A stretch of DNA of 64,000 nt from Flavobacterium salmonis (GTDB lineage: Bacteria; Bacteroidota; Bacteroidia; Flavobacteriales; Flavobacteriaceae), in NCBI RefSeq assembly GCF_903819435.1, contig NZ_CAIJDP010000079.1, positions 248,001-312,000 of the forward strand, given 5' to 3'. Positions 20,077 to 27,145 of this stretch are shown piece by piece. Position 1 is the first letter of the stretch. Every line of letters starts with the position of its first letter. The notes beneath the pieces are model-generated. The model ran no database searches, was not told the DNA's origin, and saw only the letters and a program-made list of their open reading frames with translations. A program made the translations under genes and the position numbers.

Positions 20077-20415
20077 TTACTTATACATGTTGCGCAAAGA
20101 ATCGTACAAGCTTTCATGATCAGACACGCTTGTTCCATTTGAAGCACCACCATTAACAGTATCCAATTTTTTTTCATCCAGTTCTACATCTTTAGGCTCT
20201 GGTTTTACAGGGATATTTATGTAGATATACTCCGGATTAGACTGGTCTGTTACCTTAATTTTTTTTCCTGTTGGCAGACTTCTTCCAAAAAACTTTTCTA
20301 ATGTTTCTTCAGGATTAGTAAGCAATGATTTTTTAAATTCATCATTCTCCCATGCTTCAGTTATAATTCTAAGAAATACATCCTGACCTTTTTTTTGTTC
20401 TTCTGTTAATATCAT
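20077..20415 (-). CDS. NHLP-leader RiPP precursor peptide, Ser/Thr-rich core
   Basis: A 112-residue precursor. The leader has the nitrile-hydratase-alpha-like pattern (ITEAWENDEFKKSLLTNPEE, then YIYINIPVKPE) and ends VNGG. The predicted core ASNGTSVSDHESLYDSLRNMYK-like tail (residues 91-112) is hydrophilic, holds six Ser/Thr and no Cys. This makes it the best apparent substrate for the LanM-type dehydratase and unlike the hydrophobic cores of the other copies. It sits between the AraC gene (44 bases upstream) and the export operon (85 bases downstream), so it is probably transcribed with one or both. Confidence 0.9.
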   Translation of the reverse strand: MILTEEQKKGQDVFLRIITEAWENDEFKKSLLTNPEETLEKFFGRSLPTGKKIKVTDQSNPEYIYINIPVKPEPKDVELDEKKLDTVNGGASNGTSVSDHESLYDSLRNMYK

Positions 20416-20459
20416 TTTCGACTTTTTAATTTATTTATGCTGATTGCTATTTTATATTT

Positions 20460-21116
20460 TCATCTTAAAGAATTGATTAGTTCCTTAGGCGAAATATCAT
20501 ATTGACTTGAAAATAACTTAGAAAAATAATGCACATCATTGTAACCGACTGAATAAGCGACTTGCGAAATGGAGTTTTGAATATAATTATCAATAATATG
20601 TTTTGCTTTGTGCAGTCGTAGTATTCTTATATATTTATTAGGTGTTAAATGAACTAAATGGGCTATTTTTCTATGCAATTGTCTTTCGCTAACCGCCATT
20701 TTATATGATAGTTCATATAAATTCATATCATTTTGATTAATTGAACTATAAATTTCCTTTTCTAGATTTATTAACCAGTCCTGATCTAATCTTGTGACTT
20801 TTTGAGGGTTTATTTTGTTCAGACATAAACTCTGAACATTTTTATTAGTTTCATAAATGCCAAAAATATCAGGACGTCCCTGAATAGTAAGGCTTACAGA
20901 TTTTGATTTGATTTCTTTTAAAATTTCTTCAATAAGATCATTTATTTGAGTGCTGCTTGAAAATATAATCTCATTTTGAGCTTTACTATCAATACTATCC
21001 GGTTTACTTGCCGTAATAATGTTAGCTAATGGATTCTTGATGTTTTGAATAATCTGATTTAAAATATCTGGAGAGGACCAATCTATTGTAGTACCTTTTG
21101 TAATTTGATTTGTCAT
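20460..21116 (-). CDS. AraC-type regulator with a degenerate histidine-kinase dimerisation remnant
   Basis: The C-terminal 95 residues form an AraC double HTH (MAVSERQLHRKIAHL, then ISQVAYSVGYNDVHYFSKLF). The N-terminal part (ILNQIIQNIKNPLANIITAS, then STQINDLIEEILKEI) resembles the HisKA helix pair of Bacteroidota hybrid kinases, but the phospho-His position of HELRTPL reads Q. I infer a fragment of a hybrid two-component regulator that kept the DNA-binding end. I prefer the ATG at 21116; a TTG at 21146 would extend the ORF by ten residues. It probably controls the adjacent precursor and export genes. Confidence 0.8.
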   Translation of the reverse strand: MTNQITKGTTIDWSSPDILNQIIQNIKNPLANIITASKPDSIDSKAQNEIIFSSSTQINDLIEEILKEIKSKSVSLTIQGRPDIFGIYETNKNVQSLCLNKINPQKVTRLDQDWLINLEKEIYSSINQNDMNLYELSYKMAVSERQLHRKIAHLVHLTPNKYIRILRLHKAKHIIDNYIQNSISQVAYSVGYNDVHYFSKLFSSQYDISPKELINSLR

Positions 21117-21718
21117 TTTAATGGAAATTAATTTGTTAGTCAACAATTTTAAAAACCTGGCTCTGACAAGTCTTTTTGTTAATTTTAATCTGTTTTTATC
21201 ATTCAGAAAAGGATATTTTAATATTATGCCTGATAGTTATATTCGTATTTTCAAAATATTGGCTGATATTTATATTGAGAAGGTTACCAAAGCACTTATT
21301 TTTAAAATAAAAAAATCTTTTAATTCGTCGTAACTGATCTATTTTGGAAAAATTATATAATTAACAGAAGTTCCTGTAACCTCTGTTTTTCAAACGAAAT
21401 TCATAATTCTTAATAATTGGTTGACACACTCAGCAAAGACAACATTTTTTGTTTGCATATTTGGGGTTAGCAAACATTATTAATCTTGTGAAAAATATTT
21501 ATTCCCTTTTGAAGCATATGCCAGTTACAATTTCCTTTCTAATTAAACTTTGGCAATATGACTGAAATTTTAAAATTTGCTAATTCCGTTACCTGATCTA
21601 ATTCTAATTGTTTCAGATAATTTTAAGTAATATTCATAGCTTTTAGATTCATTACAAAGCTAATTTTCCTACATTGTTATTTTGCTACCCTAATTAGTAG
21701 TATTTTATTGAAAATCAA

Positions 21719-21748
21719 CAAACTACACTTTTAGGTAGTTTGGTTTTT
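21719..21748 (+). terminator. Orphan rho-independent terminator
   Basis: A perfect 8-bp stem (CAAACTAC with GTAGTTTG), an 8-base loop and GTTTTT after it on the plus strand. No plus-strand coding gene precedes it in the intergenic region, so it may end a small RNA. Confidence 0.55.
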
Positions 21749-22040
21749 AATTAATTCAAAGCAAAAAGAAGTATTGTTAAATCGATCTGATGCTGTTTTT
21801 AGTAATCTTTATAAATAATAAATAGACAGTTAACTCTTTTGAGAAACTAAATCTCTTTCGCTAATTTTTTGATTTTATGAGATTAAATATAGATTGCAAT
21901 ATTTTGCGGCTATACTTATTTAATCAATTGATAATCAGTTAAAAATGTAAATTATTTCTATATAAATGTCCTGTATATTTTTTATTTACTAAATAACTAC
22001 CATATTTATGTAATTATTTTCATACATAAAAAAAAATAAT

Positions 22041-22048
22041 TAAATTTG
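22041..22048 (+). promoter_or_regulatory. Candidate -7 promoter element of the LuxR gene
   Basis: TAAATTTG matches the Bacteroidota -7 element TAnnTTTG and lies 15 bases before the ATG at 22064. No clear -33 TTG was found at the expected distance, so this is a weak call. Confidence 0.4.
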
Positions 22049-22063
22049 AGTTAAAACTAAAAT

Positions 22064-22831
22064 ATGATGAATGCAGCTGATTTAAATTCATTTTTTTATT
22101 CCAGAAATGCGATCCATGGCTTAACAGATGAGGAAAAATCGAAAAAAATGGAATATTTAGAGCCCATAAAAGCGTTTTCAAGGGCTACATGCACAAGTAT
22201 ATATGTTATTGATTACTTAAAACAAGGTTTTGAATTTGTTTCAGAAAATCCGCTATTTCTATGTGGAAATACTGCTGAAGAAGTGTTGGAAATGGGATAT
22301 GTGTTTTATTTTAATCATGTACCTGAAGTGGATTTAGAGTTATTGTTAAAAATTAATTCTGCAGGGTTTGATTTTTATGAAAAGCTGCCCGTAGAAGAAA
22401 GAACTCACCATACCATCACATATGATTTTCATTTGAAAAATAAAGAAGGAAAATTGATTTTGATAAACCAAAAACTCACTCCTGTTTTTTTAACTGATAC
22501 CGGAAAAATATGGAAAGCAATATGTATTATTACGCTATCATCAGAACGTAAAGCTGGCAATATTAAAATCTATAAAGACGGAGAGAATAAGGTCTATAAT
22601 TATAATCTTAATCAGGGCTTATGGGAAGATTCTGAAAAAATATCTTTATCCAAAAGAGAAAAAGAAATTTTACAACTTTCTACCAGGGCATTTAATATAA
22701 ATGAAATTGCAAATGAAATATTTGTTTCACCTGATACCGTAAAATTTCACAGAAGAAAACTATTTGAAAAATTAGAAGTAACCAATATTTCAGAAGCCAT
22801 AGTTTATGCTACTAATAATAAACTAATTTAA
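22064..22831 (+). CDS. LuxR-type regulator with N-terminal PAS-like sensor region
   Basis: A 255-residue protein. Residues 1-165 look like a PAS-type sensor (FVSENPLFLCGNTAEEVLEMG, HHTITYDFHLKNKEGKLILI). Residues about 190-255 are a LuxR HTH (LSKREKEILQLSTRAFNINEIANEIFVSPDTVKFHRRKLFEKL). It is the only plus-strand gene of the cluster, divergent from the AraC gene and convergent with the LanM gene. It may switch on the RiPP genes in response to a signal; neither ligand nor target is shown by the sequence. Confidence 0.85.
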   Translation: MMNAADLNSFFYSRNAIHGLTDEEKSKKMEYLEPIKAFSRATCTSIYVIDYLKQGFEFVSENPLFLCGNTAEEVLEMGYVFYFNHVPEVDLELLLKINSAGFDFYEKLPVEERTHHTITYDFHLKNKEGKLILINQKLTPVFLTDTGKIWKAICIITLSSERKAGNIKIYKDGENKVYNYNLNQGLWEDSEKISLSKREKEILQLSTRAFNINEIANEIFVSPDTVKFHRRKLFEKLEVTNISEAIVYATNNKLI

Positions 22832-22868
22832 AAATAACGTTCTATGGCTATACCAAACTATTTTGGTA

Positions 22869-24404
22869 TTAAATAGTAACCCATCGATGGATAAATTCTA
22901 ACTGATCTTTTTTATGATCAGGAGAAAGGATATCTATTCTTTTATTAATGTTATCAATACAATTATATTCAAATATTTTAAATGATTCATTCCCCTCCAA
23001 ATAGTCATCTAAACTGCTTAAACTAAAAATAGGAATATCTCCGTTAAGCATTTGCTGAATTTCATAGTCCATAATAAATTTGTAACTTTTCATACTTTCT
23101 GCAAAATATGCTTTAGATAATAATTCTTTTAATTTTGAATTATAGTTCTTATGACTAGACATAAGTGCCGGTGATCTCATATATCTTAATATATTAAAAT
23201 AGACAAAAGTTGGCCTCCATACATACCTGACTTCCTGATTCTTAAAAGAATTAATTGGTGAGACTAAGGATTTCAATTCTTCTTTAGAATTGGTAAACAA
23301 ATCATAAGTCAAAGAAAATCCATCAACAAAATTTTTAGCATAATCATTTACAAAAACTCGATTTTCATTGTACACTGGTATATTTTTTCCGACCAATTCG
23401 CGAGTTACAAAACGGGTTACTCTTTTAGAATTTATAGTATTTGGATTGACAATTTTTTTCCCAAAATCTGTTAGGTGCAAATTTCCTCTTACGCCATAAC
23501 CTGTACAATCTATAGGAACTTTAGTATTACTATTTACTATTAGTACACTTTCTAATACAGAAAAAAGAGGGATTTTTTGTTGCTCATCCCAGGATCGTTC
23601 TACAGACTGACTGGCCAAAAAAGGCTGAATAATAGTTTCATGATCTATCATAACAGGATTTTTGCCTGAAGCAATAATATTTTCACGATGACAATCCTTG
23701 CTGCCCAAGAGAAAAGCAACAGCCAGAAGCATACCTGCTTTAAAATAATATTCTTGTAAATCTTCTTTAGAATTTGCTTCATCATTATTTACAAATTCAA
23801 GCCACCCATAATCTCCGCAATCCAGTATTTGAAATGTTTTTAAATCTGTTTCTAATTTATCATTAATCCAATCAATAAATGAATTATACGAACTGACAAT
23901 ATTTATATTTCTGGGCTTATATATTAGTTTTTTTTCATTAGATAAATAAACCATAGAGGTACCTTCGCCTTTATGACCATCTCCAAGACTTACATCAATA
24001 TCTACAATTCGTATATCGTTGAGATTGAATGTAAATTCTATTATTTCACGATCTTTATAAAAACGAGAAAAAATGTTATTAATATGTTTTGAAAAATTTT
24101 CTGTCTTAATCTTAAGTAAGTTATCCAAAACGGGAAAATCATTCATTATTGACATTGACATTTTGTCAACAAACAAATTATAATCATCATTGCCATTTTT
24201 AATAAAATTATCTAATTCGAATTGTAATGATAGCTCTGCAATAACACTTAATTCTTCTAATAGTTTAGTATGCAACTTATCTTTTAGTATGAACAATTCT
24301 ATATTAGAATTGCTAATAAAACTATACGTATAGGGCATAATTATATCAACAAAAGGAATAGTTTTAAAATTTTCTTTTATAAAATATGTTGCTTCCGTAT
24401 TCAT
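22869..24404 (-). CDS. LanM-type dehydratase lacking the LanC cyclase domain
   Basis: The 511 residues match the dehydratase (DUF4135) part of class II lanthipeptide synthetases. Phosphorylation motifs are present: GDGHKGEG (141-148), YKPR with K163, KDCHRENII with D237, H239 and N242, and MIDHET with D254. The elimination-site string VWRPTFVY gives R397 and T399. Usual LanM proteins have about 900-1000 residues because a C-terminal LanC domain with a Cys/Cys/His zinc site follows; here the protein ends without one, and no LanC gene is seen in the window. I therefore expect Ser/Thr dehydration without enzymatic lanthionine closure. It lies downstream of the precursors but has its own 118-base leader. 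Confidence 0.88.
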   Translation of the reverse strand: MNTEATYFIKENFKTIPFVDIIMPYTYSFISNSNIELFILKDKLHTKLLEELSVIAELSLQFELDNFIKNGNDDYNLFVDKMSMSIMNDFPVLDNLLKIKTENFSKHINNIFSRFYKDREIIEFTFNLNDIRIVDIDVSLGDGHKGEGTSMVYLSNEKKLIYKPRNINIVSSYNSFIDWINDKLETDLKTFQILDCGDYGWLEFVNNDEANSKEDLQEYYFKAGMLLAVAFLLGSKDCHRENIIASGKNPVMIDHETIIQPFLASQSVERSWDEQQKIPLFSVLESVLIVNSNTKVPIDCTGYGVRGNLHLTDFGKKIVNPNTINSKRVTRFVTRELVGKNIPVYNENRVFVNDYAKNFVDGFSLTYDLFTNSKEELKSLVSPINSFKNQEVRYVWRPTFVYFNILRYMRSPALMSSHKNYNSKLKELLSKAYFAESMKSYKFIMDYEIQQMLNGDIPIFSLSSLDDYLEGNESFKIFEYNCIDNINKRIDILSPDHKKDQLEFIHRWVTI

Positions 24405-24522
24405 TTCAAATTATTCGTTTTAAAATCTATAAAAATTTCTAATTGTTTTATTAGCATTATGCAACATATTCACATGTAATTATAAACTTTAAAATGAAGC
24501 TGTAAATTGCTGTTTTTGAATT

Positions 24523-24705
24523 TTATTCTACTTTTTGTGTGCTTTTAAAAACAATAAAAAGTGAAATTATAAAACCAATTATATATACAATTCCAATACC
24601 TAAATTTTGAAACTTTAAGTGCTCAAAATCAAATTGTCTATAAGCTGCTATTCCTAAAATAATTGCGCAAATAGTTCCTGAAGTTCGATAAAACGTAGTG
24701 TCCAT
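24523..24705 (-). CDS. Small two-helix membrane protein (60 residues)
   Basis: Two membrane segments are visible: about residues 8-22 (SGTICAIILGIAAYR) and 36-54 (GIGIVYIIGFIISLFIVFK). The family is not recognised. It lies between the last precursor (after a terminator) and the LanM gene, all on the minus strand. Small membrane proteins in such places are often immunity factors, but this is a guess from context. Confidence 0.6.
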   Translation of the reverse strand: MDTTFYRTSGTICAIILGIAAYRQFDFEHLKFQNLGIGIVYIIGFIISLFIVFKSTQKVE

Positions 24706-24760
24706 ATTTTTAATTTGAATTATATTTAAATTGCAATTTCATTATTATGATTTTTAATAT

Positions 24761-24797
24761 AAAACCCCTTGATTTTTATTGGTAATCAAGAGGTTTT
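24761..24797 (-). terminator. Terminator after the precursor gene array
   Basis: A 14-bp stem with one mismatch (AAAACCCCTTGATT with AATCAAGAGGTTTT) and a 9-base loop, ending GGGGTTTTATATT on the minus strand. It lies 8 bases past the stop of the last tandem precursor and separates the array from the small membrane protein and LanM genes. Confidence 0.7.
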
Positions 24798-24804
24798 TAT
24801 TGTC

Positions 24805-25155
24805 TTAAAGATGAGATACCGCCCAGGAGATACCAATACCTACTGCCACACCACCAAAATATAATGCCGGGGTCATACCGCCTGCAATTAATTCTAATTG
24901 TTCTTCAGTTAGCTCTAATTCATCAAAATTAGGTTCTGCCGGAATATTGAAATAAATAATATTCTCATTTGATTGGTCTTCAGCTATTATTTTAACATTT
25001 TCCGGAACAGGAATATTTTTACCTGTTAATTGTTGCAATGCCTGTTCTGGATTATTTAGTAATTGATCTTTAAAAGCTGCACTTTCCCAAGCTTTTTCTA
25101 CTAGAGCTTTCATCAGCTCTGCTCCTTTTTTCTGTTGTTCTAATGTGATTTTCAT
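24805..25155 (-). CDS. NHLP-leader RiPP precursor, glycine-rich hydrophobic core (type B)
   Basis: A 116-residue precursor with the NHLP leader (LVEKAWESAAFKDQLLNNPEQ, IIYFNIPAEPNFDELELTEE in order) ending LIAGG. The core starts MTPALYFGGVAVGIG and continues ISWAVSHL. It is hydrophobic, has GxxxG-like spacing, one Thr and two Ser, and no Cys. It is a close paralogue of the next precursor (core TPAxYxGVxVG pattern). The core resembles a membrane-inserting peptide. It is the last of six precursor genes in one direction. Confidence 0.93.
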   Translation of the reverse strand: MKITLEQQKKGAELMKALVEKAWESAAFKDQLLNNPEQALQQLTGKNIPVPENVKIIAEDQSNENIIYFNIPAEPNFDELELTEEQLELIAGGMTPALYFGGVAVGIGISWAVSHL

Positions 25156-25175
25156 GTCTTTATATTTTCAAATTA

Positions 25176-25520
25176 TTATTGATGTGTTGCGGCCCATATT
25201 GCAACTCCAACTGTAACTCCTACATAAAATGCTGGTGTAATTCCACCTGCAACTAGTTCTAACTGTTCATCAGTCAGTTCTAATTCATCAAAATTAGGTT
25301 CTGCCGGAATATTAAAATAGATAACAGATTCATTGGTTTGATCTTCAACAACGATTTTTTTGTTATCCAGCAATGAAAAACTTTTATTAGTAAATTCTTG
25401 AATAGTTGCTTCAGGATTTTTAACCAACTGATCTTTAAAAGCCGCATTTGCCCAAGCTTTTTCGACTAGAGTTTTTATCAACTCAGCACCTTTTTCCTGT
25501 TGTTCTTTAGTATATTTCAT
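25176..25520 (-). CDS. NHLP-leader RiPP precursor, glycine-rich hydrophobic core (type B)
   Basis: A 114-residue precursor, paralogue of its downstream neighbour 20 bases away. The leader contains LVEKAWANAAFKDQLVKNPE and YFNIPAEPNFDELELTDE and ends LVAGG. The core begins ITPAFYVGVTVGVAIW and ends AATHQ: three Thr, no Ser, no Cys, mostly hydrophobic. The leader is more conserved than the core, as expected for a RiPP family. Confidence 0.93.
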   Translation of the reverse strand: MKYTKEQQEKGAELIKTLVEKAWANAAFKDQLVKNPEATIQEFTNKSFSLLDNKKIVVEDQTNESVIYFNIPAEPNFDELELTDEQLELVAGGITPAFYVGVTVGVAIWAATHQ

Positions 25521-25547
25521 TTTTATAATTTTAATAGTTAGTATGAA

Positions 25548-25901
25548 TTAATATTTGATAACATCTATTGGAAAAGTTGGACTCGGTAACCATGGCAGTG
25601 TTGTAATTGGAGGCCAAATTGCAATACTTCCAACACCTCCGGCTACAGCTTCTAACTGCTCTTCACTTAATTGTGCATCTGCAGATTGTTTTACTGCAGG
25701 CGGAATGTTAATATAAACTGCAGATTCATCTGTTTGATCTCTTACCACTAATGTTTTTCCTTCTGGTAAATTCAATTTTTTTCCAATAAATTTTTCAATT
25801 GTAGCAACTGGATTTGCTACTAATTCTTTTTTAAATTCAGCATTTTCCCATGCTTTTTGTACCATTTCTGCATACAATTTTTGTTCTTGTGTAATTTCCA
25901 T
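25548..25901 (-). CDS. NHLP-leader RiPP precursor, proline-rich core (type A)
   Basis: A 117-residue precursor. The leader (MEITQEQKLYAEMVQKAWEN, then VVRDQTDESAVYINIPP) ends VAGG and is nearly identical to that of the next two copies. The core starts VGSIAIWPPITTLPWLP and ends PTFPIDVIKY. It contains six Pro, five Ser/Thr, two Trp and no Cys. The terminal PTFPxDxxxY block is shared with the next copy. The gap to the next precursor is 26 bases. Confidence 0.93.
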   Translation of the reverse strand: MEITQEQKLYAEMVQKAWENAEFKKELVANPVATIEKFIGKKLNLPEGKTLVVRDQTDESAVYINIPPAVKQSADAQLSEEQLEAVAGGVGSIAIWPPITTLPWLPSPTFPIDVIKY

Positions 25902-25927
25902 GATTTTAAGGTTTTGAGTTAATAATT

Positions 25928-26275
25928 TTAGTAAAGAACAATGTCTTTAGGAAAAGTTGGATTCCATGGTCCCGGTGGCAAAAGAATACAACCTCCTGGT
26001 CCTATAATACCTCCCGCAACAGCTTCTAATTGTTCATCACTTAATTGTGTATCCTGAGATTTTTTTGGTGCTGCAGGAATATTGATATATACAGCCGATT
26101 CGTCAGTTTGATCTCTTACAACAAATGTTTTACCAGATGGCAAATTCAATTTTTTTCCTGTAAGTTTTTCGATTGCAGCAACTGGATTTGCTACTAATTC
26201 TTTTTTGAATTCAGTATCTTCCCATGCTTTTTGCACAATATCTGCATACAATTTCTGTTCTTGTGTAATTTCCAT
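25928..26275 (-). CDS. NHLP-leader RiPP precursor, proline/glycine-rich core with the only cysteine (type A)
   Basis: A 115-residue precursor with the type A leader ending VAGG. The core reads IIGPGGCILLPPGPW then NPTFPKDIVLY. It has the only Cys seen in any predicted core here, but just one Thr and no Ser, so at most one thioether could form. A GPGG run directly after the leader adds a second possible double-glycine site, so the mature N-terminus is uncertain. Confidence 0.93.
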   Translation of the reverse strand: MEITQEQKLYADIVQKAWEDTEFKKELVANPVAAIEKLTGKKLNLPSGKTFVVRDQTDESAVYINIPAAPKKSQDTQLSDEQLEAVAGGIIGPGGCILLPPGPWNPTFPKDIVLY

Positions 26276-26309
26276 GATTTGTATTTTTAATATTAATATT
26301 TAAATTTAT

Positions 26310-26633
26310 TTAAACCAGCCATTTGATAATCGGAAGAACGATATCAATAGGAATTATAGGAAATATTACACCTCCTGAAACAGCTTCCAGTTGTTTATCG
26401 CTTAATTCAACATTATCTAAACTTGATTTTGCAGGAATATTGATATATACAGCCGATTCGTCTGTTTGATCTCTTACAACAAATGTTTTTCCTTCCGGCA
26501 AATTCAATTTTTTTCCTGTAAATTTTTCAATTGCAGCTACCGGATTTGCTACTAATTCTTTTTTAAATTCAGCATCTTCCCATGCTTTTTGCACAATTTC
26601 TGCGTAGATTTTTTGTTCTTTAGTAATTTCCAT
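26310..26633 (-). CDS. NHLP-leader RiPP precursor whose core has no Ser, Thr or Cys (type A)
   Basis: A 107-residue precursor with the type A leader ending VSGG. The core, VIFPIIPIDIVLPIIKWLV, has 19 residues and is almost entirely hydrophobic with three Pro. It contains no residue that a LanM dehydratase could modify, so either this product is unmodified or some other chemistry acts on it. It shares the FPxxPIDIV block with its neighbours. Confidence 0.93.
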   Translation of the reverse strand: MEITKEQKIYAEIVQKAWEDAEFKKELVANPVAAIEKFTGKKLNLPEGKTFVVRDQTDESAVYINIPAKSSLDNVELSDKQLEAVSGGVIFPIIPIDIVLPIIKWLV

Positions 26634-26734
26634 GATAATGTTTTTTTTGAGTTATTAATAGTAAAATATGGGTTAAAAAAAATATTATTTTATAATTATG
26701 CCTATAAAACTTAATTTAAAGTCTTCTAAGGTTA

Positions 26735-27067
26735 TTATACAACGATGTAATTCTTTAATGCGGGAAATAAACTATTAACCAGATCCGGCCAAACTGTCTG
26801 TCCTCCGCCGGCAATTATTTCTAATTGATCTTCTGTAAGTTCAATGTCTTCAATACTAGGTTCACTTGGAATATTGACATAAACCTTAGATTTATCAGTC
26901 TGATCATTTATTACCAGCGTCTTCCCTTCTGGTAAAACAATCTTCGCACCTGTCAAATCTTCAATTGCTTTTATTGGATCTGAAACAAGGCTTTTTCTAA
27001 AATTAATATCTTCCCATGCTTTAGATATTATTAATCTCAAAACCTCTTCTTCTTTTTTCTGTTCCAT
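26735..27067 (-). CDS. NHLP-leader RiPP precursor (110 residues)
   Basis: The leader (ISKAWEDINFRKSLVSDPIK, KVYVNIPSEPSIEDIELTED) is more distant from the tandem group and ends IIAGGG. The core starts GQTVWPDLVNSLFPAL and ends KNYIVV, an amphipathic, mostly helical-looking peptide with one Thr, one Ser and no Cys. It starts 78 bases after the adenylate cyclase gene. A conserved box at 27121-27140 lies 53 bases before its start, suggesting its own promoter for the array. Confidence 0.92.
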   Translation of the reverse strand: MEQKKEEEVLRLIISKAWEDINFRKSLVSDPIKAIEDLTGAKIVLPEGKTLVINDQTDKSKVYVNIPSEPSIEDIELTEDQLEIIAGGGQTVWPDLVNSLFPALKNYIVV

Positions 27068-27120
27068 GATTTATTTCCTTTTGTACAATGTAAAATTAGA
27101 ATTACATTATATTATAAAAA

Positions 27121-27140
27121 TGCCAAATAAACTGACAAAA
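27121..27140 (-). promoter_or_regulatory. Conserved upstream box (copy 1)
   Basis: On the plus strand this reads TGCCAAATAAACTGACAAAA and matches 18 of 20 bases with the box at 29609-29628. It lies 53 bases before the start of a precursor gene. The TGCCA and TGACA parts repeat in the same direction 12 bases apart, a spacing compatible with an AraC-type binding site. Role inferred. Confidence 0.5.
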
Positions 27141-27145
27141 AATAC

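Larger units (their letters stand above)
21117..22063. other. Long divergent intergenic region between AraC and LuxR regulators
   Basis: I see no credible protein gene in these 947 bases; a 70-codon reading frame at 21121-21333 has no recognisable features and overlaps the AraC start region. The region holds the promoters of both regulators, CTGACA at 21163-21168, a GTTTGC/GCAAAC inverted repeat near 21451-21475, and a plus-strand terminator at 21719-21748 with no obvious gene before it, which allows for a small RNA. Confidence 0.55.

Noticed and set aside
21121..21333. Plus-strand 70-codon open frame upstream of the AraC gene
   Set aside because: No domain or signal, low-complexity composition, and it overlaps the likely AraC leader. 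Kept as intergenic.
22869..24404. Frameshifted full-length LanM
   Set aside because: The 37 bases after the stop are followed directly by the convergent LuxR gene, so no room exists for a cyclase domain; a continuation is not found.
24805..27067. Nitrile hydratase alpha subunits
   Set aside because: Only the leader-like segment is similar; proteins are too short, lack the CxxC-S-C metal site and end in GG plus variable cores.
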